A DNA stretch of 17,887 nucleotides from CAZNQW01 sp964575225 (GTDB lineage Bacteria > Chloroflexota > Anaerolineae > JAAYZQ01), in assembly GCA_964575225.1 (NCBI GenBank), contig CAZNQW010000060.1, positions 1-17,887 of the forward strand, in the 5' to 3' direction. Position 1 is the stretch's first letter, and every line of letters starts with the position of its first letter. Position numbers and translations under genes: made by a program. Shown one piece after another: positions 6,963 to 14,136 of this stretch. The notes under the pieces were generated by a model. The model saw nothing but the letters and a program-made list of their open reading frames with translations. It did no database searches and had not been told where the DNA came from.

Positions 6963-8255
6963 ATGCGCACCTGCACCCATCGGATCCCCGGTCTGGTACT
7001 GACCGATCACACATTTTCCGTTCCGCTGGACCATACAGCTCCCGATGACGCCAAGATTTCGGTCTTTGCCCGCGAAGTAGTGGCCCCCAAGCGGGAGAGG
7101 GATGATCTGCCCTGGCTGATCTTTTTTCAGGGTGGACCGGGCAACGAATCGCCGCGACCCCAAGGCCGCACCGGCTGGTTGGCTCGGGCGCTGGAGGAAT
7201 ACCGGGTGTTGCTCCTGGATCAGCGCGGCACAGGACTCAGCACACCCGTCAACCACCAGACGCTGGCTCGTTTTGACAGTCCACTGGCCCAAGCCCGCTA
7301 TCTGAGGAACTTTCGCGCCGATTCGATCGTGCGCGATGCCGAGCTAATCCGCCGCGAGCTACTGGGCGACGAGGGGCGCTGGACGGCGCTGGGCCAAAGC
7401 TTTGGTGGCTTTTGCGTCACTCGCTATCTATCGGCGGCGCCCGGCGGCCTGCGAGAGGCCATCCTGACCGGTGGCCTGCCTCCACTGGATCTTCCCGCCG
7501 AGGAAGTGTATCGTGCCACTTATCGGCGAACGCTGGCCCAGAATCAACGCTACTTTGAGCGTTACCCGGGTGACGCTCGGCGCGCCCGCGGAATCGCCGA
7601 CTATCTGAATAGCCACGATGTTCGTCTGCCCAATGGTAGTCGCCTGACTACCCGTCGTTTCCAACAACTGGGCTTGTTTTTCGGCGCCAGCGATGGATTC
7701 GAGCTGGCCCATTATCTGCTCGAGACAGCCTTTGTGGAGGGAGCGGCAGGTTGCGAAATCAACGACAGATTCCTGAGAGAGATAGACAAAGCACTACCCT
7801 TTGAACTCAATCCCATCTTTGCCGTTCTACACGAGGCGATCTATGCCCAGGGCCAGGCCACCAATTGGGCAGCCCAGCGGATGCGGGCCGAGTATCCCCA
7901 GTTCGACGCCGAACCAGGCCAGCCGTTCCTGTTCACGGGCGAGATGATCTTCCCCTGGATGTTCGACGAGGTTCCTGCTCTGCGACCGCTCAAGGAGGCT
8001 GCTGAGATCTTGGCTGCCTACGAAGACTGGCCGCCCTTGTACGACATCGAGGCGCTGCGGGCGAACACGGTACCCTGCGTCGCCTCGGTCTATAACGACG
8101 ACATGTACGTCGAGCGGACCTACTCGGAAGCGACGGCCGGCAACATCCGCGGCCTGCGGCTGTGGATCACCAACGAATATGAGCACAACGGCCTGCGGGC
8201 CGATGGACAACGGGTGCTGGGCCGCCTGCTGGATATGCTGCATGGCGAGCAGTAA
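6963..8255 (+). CDS. Alpha/beta hydrolase, proline iminopeptidase-like (S33)
   Basis: This 430-residue cytoplasmic alpha/beta hydrolase resembles S33 prolyl aminopeptidases, which remove N-terminal proline or other residues from short peptides. It opens with GLVLTDHTFSVPLDH, typical of the longer (about 430-residue) branch. The oxyanion-side FFQGGPG lies near 54-60, DQRGTGLS near 86-93, and the nucleophile Ser146 in GQSFGGF. Asp379 or Asp380 (YNDDMYV) and His408 (YEHNGL) complete the triad. The ATG at 6963 is chosen because family similarity starts there; the upstream ATG at 6906 lies before the ribosome site and inside the hairpin region. Its place between a peptide permease pair and an M24 peptidase supports a role in peptide breakdown. 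A related esterase activity cannot be excluded. Confidence 0.87.
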   Translation: MRTCTHRIPGLVLTDHTFSVPLDHTAPDDAKISVFAREVVAPKRERDDLPWLIFFQGGPGNESPRPQGRTGWLARALEEYRVLLLDQRGTGLSTPVNHQTLARFDSPLAQARYLRNFRADSIVRDAELIRRELLGDEGRWTALGQSFGGFCVTRYLSAAPGGLREAILTGGLPPLDLPAEEVYRATYRRTLAQNQRYFERYPGDARRARGIADYLNSHDVRLPNGSRLTTRRFQQLGLFFGASDGFELAHYLLETAFVEGAAGCEINDRFLREIDKALPFELNPIFAVLHEAIYAQGQATNWAAQRMRAEYPQFDAEPGQPFLFTGEMIFPWMFDEVPALRPLKEAAEILAAYEDWPPLYDIEALRANTVPCVASVYNDDMYVERTYSEATAGNIRGLRLWITNEYEHNGLRADGQRVLGRLLDMLHGEQ

Positions 8256-8317
8256 CCCGGACAAAAAAGCTGCCTGAGGACCCACGTCTCCAGGTGCAAT
8301 CAGGGAGGGTGTGACCA

Positions 8318-9613
8318 ATGAGTATTGCTGTTTCACCAAAGATGGCCGATTCCTATCGCGATGTGATCTTGCCGCTGCGGGCTCGAGCCGACGTGCGCAA
8401 TGCCTGGCTCAAGCAACGAATGGACGAGGTCCTACCCGAAGTCATGAAGCGTGAGGGTTTTGACATGTGGATCGTCGAAGCCCGCGAGTACAATGAGGAC
8501 CCCGTGATCATGACCCTGCTGCCCGAGCCGGCGATGCGCGCCCGGCGACGTACCATCCTGGTCTTTTCGCTCCGAGAGGACGGCAGCGTGGAGCGACTGA
8601 GCCTGGATCGCTACGGGCATGGAGACTATTATCAGGGTGCTTGGGATGCCGATAATGAGGATCAGTACGAGTGTCTGGCCCGCGTGGTGCAGGAGCGCGA
8701 CCCAAAGGTGATCGGCCTCAACATCTCGGAGGACTTTGCCTTTGCCGACGGCCTGACCTACAATGGCTACCAAAACCTTGCCAGGGCTTTGGGCGAGACC
8801 TACATGGCCCGTGTCAAGGGGGGCGAGCGTGTGGCCGTTGGTTGGTTGGAGCGTCGCATCCAGCCAGAGTTGACGGTCTATCGAGGCATTGTCGAGTTGG
8901 GTCACGCCATCATCTCCGAGGCCTTTTCCACCCGCGTCATCCGACCGGGCATCACCACCACCGATGACGTGGTGTGGTGGATGCGCCAAAAGATGCTGGA
9001 TCTGGGACTGGAAGCCTGGTTTCAGCCTACGGTCGATATCCAGGCGAGGGGTGAGGCGCGAGGCCCCCTGGCCATCCAGGCCAAGGAGCGCCGTACCCTG
9101 ATCCAGCCCGGCGATATGCTGCACTGCGATGTCGGCTTTGTCTATCTGGGTCTGTGCACCGACCAGCAGCAACTGGCCTATGTCCTGAAACCCCGCGAGA
9201 CCGATGCGCCCGAGGGCCTGAAAGCGGGTCTGGCCGATGGCAACCGCCTGCAAGATATCCACTGCGAGGCCATGCAGGTGGGCCGCACGGGCAACGAGGT
9301 GCTGCTGGTCGCTCTCGAACAGGCCAAAGCCGAGGGCATCAACCCCATGATCTATACCCATCCTCTGGGCTATCACGGTCACGCTGCCGGCCCTACCATC
9401 GGATTGTGGGATCTACAGGGGGGCGTGCCGGGTCGGGGCGACTATGAGTTGTTCGACGATACCTGCTATTCCATCGAGCTGAACGTCAAAAAGACAATAC
9501 CCGAGTGGGATGACCAGGAGGTGCTGTTCGGCCTGGAAGAGGATGCTGCTCTGAGCGGGGGCAGTGTCTATTGGCTGGACGGCCACCAGACCGAATTCCA
9601 TCTCATCGGCTGA
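8318..9613 (+). CDS. M24 family metallopeptidase (Xaa-Pro peptidase-like)
   Basis: This 431-residue protein has an N-terminal creatinase-like domain (WIVEAREYNEDP, 51-62) and a C-terminal pita-bread domain. All five expected metal ligands can be placed: D271 (CDVGF), D282 (CTDQQQ), H348 (THPLG), E387 (SIELNV) and E407 (GLEED). A second active-site His is at 355. Family members are aminopeptidase P, prolidase or creatinase; the motif spacing here matches none of the classical ones exactly, so the substrate is open. GGGAGGG sits 6-10 nt before the ATG. It is the last gene of the plus-strand arm and is followed 10 nt later by a strong terminator. Confidence 0.88.
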   Translation: MSIAVSPKMADSYRDVILPLRARADVRNAWLKQRMDEVLPEVMKREGFDMWIVEAREYNEDPVIMTLLPEPAMRARRRTILVFSLREDGSVERLSLDRYGHGDYYQGAWDADNEDQYECLARVVQERDPKVIGLNISEDFAFADGLTYNGYQNLARALGETYMARVKGGERVAVGWLERRIQPELTVYRGIVELGHAIISEAFSTRVIRPGITTTDDVVWWMRQKMLDLGLEAWFQPTVDIQARGEARGPLAIQAKERRTLIQPGDMLHCDVGFVYLGLCTDQQQLAYVLKPRETDAPEGLKAGLADGNRLQDIHCEAMQVGRTGNEVLLVALEQAKAEGINPMIYTHPLGYHGHAAGPTIGLWDLQGGVPGRGDYELFDDTCYSIELNVKKTIPEWDDQEVLFGLEEDAALSGGSVYWLDGHQTEFHLIG

Positions 9614-9623
9614 CCGACATATG

Positions 9624-9658
9624 AAAAGCGCGGCGCACGAGTTATGCGCCGCGCTTTT
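9624..9658. terminator. Bidirectional rho-independent terminator
   Basis: AGCGCGGCGCA (9627-9637) pairs perfectly with TGCGCCGCGCT (9645-9655) around a 7-base loop. AAAA flanks the left arm and a T-run (9655-9659) the right, so a U-tract follows the stem on either strand. It lies between convergent genes ending at 9613 (plus) and 9670 (minus) and would stop both operons. Confidence 0.93.
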
Positions 9659-9669
9659 TGGTTCGGGTT

Positions 9670-10665
9670 TTACAACCCCAGCAGTCTCTCGGGGTTGGTC
9701 TTGACCAGCTTGCGGATGTCGTCGGGTGAGATGCCCAAATCCAGCAGGCAGGCGATGAACTCGCGCAATCCCTCCACCGGCTCGGGCAGGGTATAGACGC
9801 CAAAGTCGGTGGCGATGATGCAGTGGTCGGCCCCCAGCTCCTCGATCTGCGCCGCTACGGTCCGCACACCGCCCGAGGGTGCGATGTCCATGCCTTCGTC
9901 AATAGCCGCGTACTCGCGCTCTACATAGTAATGAGTCTTGGGAATGGGTGTGGTGTGGGTGTGGGCCGCTAGCGTATACTCGATGAACGCGCCTTTGCCC
10001 GCCATGTAGTGGAGTTGGTCCATGCTTGCCTCTTTGACTGCTGCACTGGCGACCAACACGCGCCCGATGCCATATTCCTGCGCCAGGTCCACCAGCCGCA
10101 CGGCCTCCTCGGCCGACACGTGACCGGTGTTGAGATAGATGTGGGGGTTCTCCGCGATTAGGCTCAGGATTTCGGCCAACTCGGGTGTGGGGGGCTCCTC
10201 CAGCGGGATGCGGATGCAGCGTTCCAGTTCCTCGGTCCGGAACTTGGGGTAGAGCTGGCTTAGCGGCACATATTTGCCATCGATCACGCGCCCCTCGCGG
10301 GCGGCTTGAAAGTAGGTCGAGTGGGCGCCAAAGCTGATATACTTGGCGCCGTCACCATAATGGATGGCCGTCTTGACGGCCCGCGGGTTCATGCCCCCGT
10401 AAACGGTGTTCAGAATCAATCCGCCGTAGGTTTGAAAATCGGTTACCACGCGGTTCACCAGCCAGGCCGTGCCGTTGCTCATCTCGAACACATCCATAAA
10501 GACGAGGGCCCTCATGCCGGCGTTGCGAGCCTGGATGGCAGCTTGTACCGGGTCCACACGGCGCGGGCTGCTAAAGATGTGGGGCCCGGCGTGGACGTGG
10601 ATGTCGATGGCCCCCAGCAGCAATTCCTTCGACAGCTCAAACGATCGACCTTCGGGTAGAATCAT
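9670..10665 (-). CDS. DUF6282-like TIM-barrel metal-dependent hydrolase
   Basis: This 331-residue protein starts its barrel with IDIHVHAGPH (20-29), whose H23 and H25 are the usual first metal ligands of amidohydrolase-type enzymes. NTGHVS (179-184, H182) and ATDFGV (285-290, D287) look like later ligands. The end KTNPERLLGL is also typical of amidohydrolases. The sequence most resembles the DUF6282 group, whose substrates are unknown. A perfect AGGAGG lies 6 nt upstream of the ATG. It is the last gene of the minus-strand arm, 30 nt after the aldo/keto reductase. A role in opening a cyclic amide or ester released from the imported substrate is possible but unproven. Confidence 0.8.
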   Translation of the reverse strand: MILPEGRSFELSKELLLGAIDIHVHAGPHIFSSPRRVDPVQAAIQARNAGMRALVFMDVFEMSNGTAWLVNRVVTDFQTYGGLILNTVYGGMNPRAVKTAIHYGDGAKYISFGAHSTYFQAAREGRVIDGKYVPLSQLYPKFRTEELERCIRIPLEEPPTPELAEILSLIAENPHIYLNTGHVSAEEAVRLVDLAQEYGIGRVLVASAAVKEASMDQLHYMAGKGAFIEYTLAAHTHTTPIPKTHYYVEREYAAIDEGMDIAPSGGVRTVAAQIEELGADHCIIATDFGVYTLPEPVEGLREFIACLLDLGISPDDIRKLVKTNPERLLGL

Positions 10666-10695
10666 GGGGTTCCTCCTGGGTGTGCGGTCGGGTGC

Positions 10696-11715
10696 CTAGG
10701 CTGGGTCAGGCCAGACGGTAGCCTTCATCCAGCCGCTGGTATTATGAAAATTGGAGACGGCCATGCCGGGCGGCACCAGCTCGTCAAAGGCAGCCCGTAG
10801 CCCGTCGTCGGCGCGCAGCTCAGCGATGGCCAGCATCTCGGCAAGCTGCTCCAGTGTGCGCGGCCCGATCAGGGGGGCGGTGATGCCCGGCTGGTCCTTT
10901 ACCCACAGCAGTGCGGCCTGACTTGCCGTGAGGCCGTAGCGAGCGGCAATCTCGGGGACCCGAGCCCCCACCTCCAACCCGCGCCGGTTAATGCGCGCCG
11001 CATAGATGCCTTGGGGATTGGCTGCCGCCCGCGAATCCTTGGGAAAGGGCTTGTCGACCGGGTAGCGGCCCACCAGCATGCCCATCGCCAGTGGCGACCA
11101 GGGGACCATAGCCAGCCCATGCCGCTGGCACAAGGGGACACGCTCGTTCTCTATTCGACGATCCAGCAGGTTGTAGGGCGATGATTCAACCACATAGCGG
11201 GCATAGCCCTTCAGCTCGCTGACCATGAGCGCTTCCATAATCTCCCAAGCCGGGGTGGTGGAGCAACCGATATAGCAAACCTTACCCTGGCGCACCAAGT
11301 CGGTGAGGGCGCCAAGCGTCTCGTCGACCGGGATCTGGGCGCCGTCCGAGCGGTGCATCATATAGATGTCGATATGATCGGTCTGCAGCCGGCGCAGCGA
11401 TTCTTCACAGGCGCGCACCAGGCGTAGCCGACTGAGTCCCCGGTTATTGGGACCGTCACCCACCGGGTAAAAGGTCTTGGTCGCCAGGACAACCCGGTTC
11501 CGTTGGCCGGTATCCTTTAAAAAGCGCCCGACGTAGCGCTCGGCCTCACCCTCGCAATAGCTATCGGCCGTGTCGATATAGTTGATCCCGCTGTCGAGCG
11601 CGGCCTGCATGAGCTGGCGGGCCGTCGGCTCGTCGGTCATGGTGCCGAAATTGCCTGTGCCAAAACACAGCGTCGAGACCTGCGCTCCTGTTCGTCCCAG
11701 GCTCCGATATTCCAT
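10696..11715 (-). CDS. Aldo/keto reductase
   Basis: This 339-residue NADPH-dependent oxidoreductase of the aldo/keto reductase superfamily has all four catalytic residues in place: D48 and Y53 (DTADSY), K80 (ATKT) and H121 (MMHRSD). The N-terminal MEYRSLGRTGAQVS and the SSPYNLLDR and PLIGPRT segments are also standard. It would reduce an aldehyde or ketone in the cytoplasm; the substrate cannot be read from sequence. AGGAGG precedes the ATG by 6 nt. It follows the VOC-family gene by 39 nt and precedes the hydrolase gene by 30 nt, so it is likely cotranscribed. Confidence 0.92.
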   Translation of the reverse strand: MEYRSLGRTGAQVSTLCFGTGNFGTMTDEPTARQLMQAALDSGINYIDTADSYCEGEAERYVGRFLKDTGQRNRVVLATKTFYPVGDGPNNRGLSRLRLVRACEESLRRLQTDHIDIYMMHRSDGAQIPVDETLGALTDLVRQGKVCYIGCSTTPAWEIMEALMVSELKGYARYVVESSPYNLLDRRIENERVPLCQRHGLAMVPWSPLAMGMLVGRYPVDKPFPKDSRAAANPQGIYAARINRRGLEVGARVPEIAARYGLTASQAALLWVKDQPGITAPLIGPRTLEQLAEMLAIAELRADDGLRAAFDELVPPGMAVSNFHNTSGWMKATVWPDPA

Positions 11716-11754
11716 TCTCTTCCTCCTCTCGAGACACCCAAAGGGACTGGCGGT

Positions 11755-12156
11755 TCATGAGAAAAGCTCAGCCAGATGAGGCTTGAGAAACTGCTGCACT
11801 TCCAGGTTGTAGCCGCCTGGATCCTCCAGAAAGAAGCAACGGATCTGGATTTCCTCCCGGTGCTGCAATTCGGTTAGCAGCTTGACACCCCGGCTCTTTA
11901 ACCGCTCGTACCAGCCCTCTATGTCGCTGACCACTAGCGTGACCAGCACCGCGTTCCGCTCCTGGGGCGTGTGAAAGCCCTTGTCGCCGGCAACGATGCC
12001 CAGGTAGGCATTGCCGCCCACTCGGTAGATTTTGGCCCAGCCCTGATCCTCGATCAGCTCAAAACCCATCACCTCGCTGTAAAAGACCGCTGCCGGTTCG
12101 ATCTCGCGGTAGTATAGGAAGGTGATCTGCCCCTGCACCGGGGACCTTTGCTGCAT
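11755..12156 (-). CDS. VOC superfamily (glyoxalase/bleomycin-resistance-like) protein
   Basis: This 133-residue protein has the two beta-alpha-beta-beta-beta units of the vicinal oxygen chelate fold: AAVFYSEVMGFELI (22-35) and VVSDIEGWYERLKSRGV (75-91), then FLEDPGGYNLEV (109-120). The ligand position in the first strand (near I11) and that in the second unit (near V72) lack the usual His; only E119 is present, so the metal site seems incomplete. I chose the ATG at 12156 because AAAGGAGG precedes it by 6 nt and it is 1 nt past the stop of the MFS gene. A longer reading from 12228 would lie inside that gene. It may bind or sequester a small molecule rather than act as a true glyoxalase. Confidence 0.8.
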   Translation of the reverse strand: MQQRSPVQGQITFLYYREIEPAAVFYSEVMGFELIEDQGWAKIYRVGGNAYLGIVAGDKGFHTPQERNAVLVTLVVSDIEGWYERLKSRGVKLLTELQHREEIQIRCFFLEDPGGYNLEVQQFLKPHLAELFS

Positions 12157-12157
12157 C

Positions 12158-13387
12158 CTAGGCCTCCTTTGGCGGATTGGCTCTCTGCCGCCCGCGGGCG
12201 TTGGTAAACAGTATGAGGACGATTCCAAGAAATACGATACAACCGGTGACCACGAACACGATGTTCAGGCCCCAGACATCGGCCATGGCCCCAAAAGCAA
12301 AAGGACCGATCATCGAGCTGATGCTGCCCGTCATGCTGTAGACGCCCATGGCCGTGCCCCGGTCTGCTTCGGGAAACTGTTCGGTGATATAGGCTTGCCC
12401 TGACGTCAGGTACATGCCAAAGCAAATGCCCTCCCCAGCCAGGGCAACGGTCAACAACAGGGGGTCCGAAAGAAAAGCGATCGAGGTGATGGCGACCATG
12501 CCCAGCGCAAGGGCCGCGACCATCACCTTGCGGCTGGGAATGCGGGCCATCAGCAGCCCGGTGGGCATCCGCACCGAGGCGGAGGTCAGCGCCCGGACGG
12601 CAAACATCGAGCCGATGGCTGCCTGACCGACGGTCAGTGACTTGGCGTACAGGGGAAAGATGTTGACCAGCACCGCGTCAAAGGTCAAGATGATCATCAT
12701 ATAGCCGACGCTCGCTGCAAACAGCGAAGGTTCTCGCGCCAGCAATCCCAGTTTGGTGAGAGGGGACACGGAACGCGGCGCGAGTTCGTTGCGTGGAGCG
12801 GGTCCACTCAACCCCAAGTAGGCAATAGCCACTCCCAGCAGTGCAATGATCGCCGCTACACGAAAGGTGGGGCCATAGCCGAATTGAGCGGCCATCTTGC
12901 CCCCCAGCGCCGATCCTACCGCAAACCCCAACCCCATACAGGTGGTGTAGATGCCGCTGACCAGGCCCCGATCCTCGCGTTGAACCCGATCTCCGGCATA
13001 GGCCATGCCGATAAAAAAGGTGGACGTGATTACGATACCGCTCATCACGCGCAAAGGAAACAGCCACAGCGGATCGGTGACAAGGGAGTAGAGAAAGCTC
13101 GAGGTAGCCAGAGTCAGCATCCCAGCCACCAGGACGCCCTTGCGGCCTTTGGAATCAGAGACCATGCCGATGGGAATGGAGGAGATGATACGCGTCATCC
13201 CCACCGTGCTGCTCAACAGCCCAATGAGGGTCGCTGAGGCGCCCAAGCTGGCGGCGAAAAGGGCAAAGGTGGGCGAAAAGATGCCGACCACGAGATCCGC
13301 GATAAAGATCATCACAAAAGCGGAAACAAGCTCTTTTCTGACCAACAATTGGCGGACTCGTACAGAAAGAGATGACAAAATGCTCAA
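12158..13387 (-). CDS. MFS transporter
   Basis: This 409-residue protein has about 12 hydrophobic segments and the major facilitator motif A at 74-83 (GMVSDSKGRK) between helices 2 and 3. Helix pairs continue to the C-terminus, which ends in a short basic tail. No ATG is available: the frame runs back to the preceding gene's TAG, and the start is TTG at 13387 or, better spaced from AAAGGAGA, TTG at 13378. The substrate is unknown; efflux of a product or drug-like compound is as likely as uptake. It lies 42 nt after the flavin-reductase-like gene and 1 nt before the VOC gene, a spacing that suggests translational coupling with the latter. Confidence 0.87.
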   Translation of the reverse strand: MSILSSLSVRVRQLLVRKELVSAFVMIFIADLVVGIFSPTFALFAASLGASATLIGLLSSTVGMTRIISSIPIGMVSDSKGRKGVLVAGMLTLATSSFLYSLVTDPLWLFPLRVMSGIVITSTFFIGMAYAGDRVQREDRGLVSGIYTTCMGLGFAVGSALGGKMAAQFGYGPTFRVAAIIALLGVAIAYLGLSGPAPRNELAPRSVSPLTKLGLLAREPSLFAASVGYMMIILTFDAVLVNIFPLYAKSLTVGQAAIGSMFAVRALTSASVRMPTGLLMARIPSRKVMVAALALGMVAITSIAFLSDPLLLTVALAGEGICFGMYLTSGQAYITEQFPEADRGTAMGVYSMTGSISSMIGPFAFGAMADVWGLNIVFVVTGCIVFLGIVLILFTNARGRQRANPPKEA

Positions 13388-13429
13388 TCTCCTTTGGCGA
13401 TCAAGATGGGTGTCTGCCCAGGTTTCACG

Positions 13430-13993
13430 CTAGTCAGTCACCAAAACGTGACGCTTGCGGCGTACATGGGGATCGAGCACCAGGTATTCGGAACGTCCGA
13501 GGTAGAGTGGAATCTCTAGCCGCTGGAAGTTGGGTTGTCCGTTGGGTAGAAACAGATCGTCATCGCGGTGGCATTGTACGATCTCGCCCACAAACCACTC
13601 GTGGTCGCCATAGGACTGCACATCCAGGACGCGGCATTCGTAAGCGATATAGGCATCGGTCAACAGCGGCACATCGATATCCAAAGCTTGGTCAAAACCC
13701 ATGCCGATGGCGGCGTACTTGTCCATTTCCTCGCCGCTCCACACGCCCGCCTGCTGGATCCATTCGCTGCGCCTGGCCGGTAGGAACTGGACGCCAAAGA
13801 CGCCCGATCCTCTGACAAGGTGGTGGGTGTATCTCTCTTGGGCAATGGCCACGCCATAGATGGGCGGTTCCATCGAGATGAACGAGTGCCAGCCCGCGGC
13901 CATCACATTCTGCTTGCCGTTCCAGCGGGCGGTGATGACAGCCACCATGCCTGGATAGCTATGCATCACGATTTTTGTCGTTGGTTTTTTCAT
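13430..13993 (-). CDS. Flavin reductase-like FMN-binding split-barrel protein
   Basis: This 187-residue protein matches the flavin reductase-like (DIM6/NTAB) fold: GMVAVITARWNGKQNVMAAGW near 15-35, then SFISMEPPIYGVAI (37-50) and GVFGVQFLP (64-72), the usual FMN phosphate and isoalloxazine contact region. Members reduce FMN or FAD for partner monooxygenases, or act alone as flavoproteins. No two-component monooxygenase is in the window, so a partner would have to be elsewhere. Its ribosome site (GGGAGC) is modest. It sits 143 nt after an M24 peptidase gene, the widest gap in this arm. Confidence 0.78.
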   Translation of the reverse strand: MKKPTTKIVMHSYPGMVAVITARWNGKQNVMAAGWHSFISMEPPIYGVAIAQERYTHHLVRGSGVFGVQFLPARRSEWIQQAGVWSGEEMDKYAAIGMGFDQALDIDVPLLTDAYIAYECRVLDVQSYGDHEWFVGEIVQCHRDDDLFLPNGQPNFQRLEIPLYLGRSEYLVLDPHVRRKRHVLVTD

Positions 13994-14074
13994 GCGCTCC
14001 CGTCGCTTCTTTGAGTTGTCGATGCCTCACCAAAAGGCACAAGCCTGCTTAGGAGGCTCCAAAATTGCTCGAGT

Positions 14075-14099
14075 GGCAGGGGATGGCGATTTCCCTGCC
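14075..14099 (-). other. Intercistronic hairpin between M24 and flavin-reductase genes
   Basis: GGCAGGG (14075-14081) and CCCTGCC (14093-14099) form a 7-bp GC-rich stem with an 11-base loop. On the minus strand a short TTTT occurs about 10 nt after the stem, too far and too short for a good intrinsic terminator. It lies 38 nt past the peptidase stop, in the widest gap of the minus arm, and could attenuate or stabilise the transcript. The rest of this gap holds nothing I recognise. Confidence 0.4.
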
Positions 14100-14136
14100 G
14101 ATGTTCGGCGAGCGCATGGATGATACCTCACAATTG

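Noticed and set aside
8432..9382. 316-codon minus-strand open frame opposite the plus-strand M24 gene
   Set aside because: The sense strand has all five metal ligands and a ribosome site; the antisense frame shows no domain.
14075..14099. Intrinsic terminator after the M24 gene on the minus strand
   Set aside because: The T-run is short and begins about 10 nt past the stem, so I list it only as a hairpin of unknown role.
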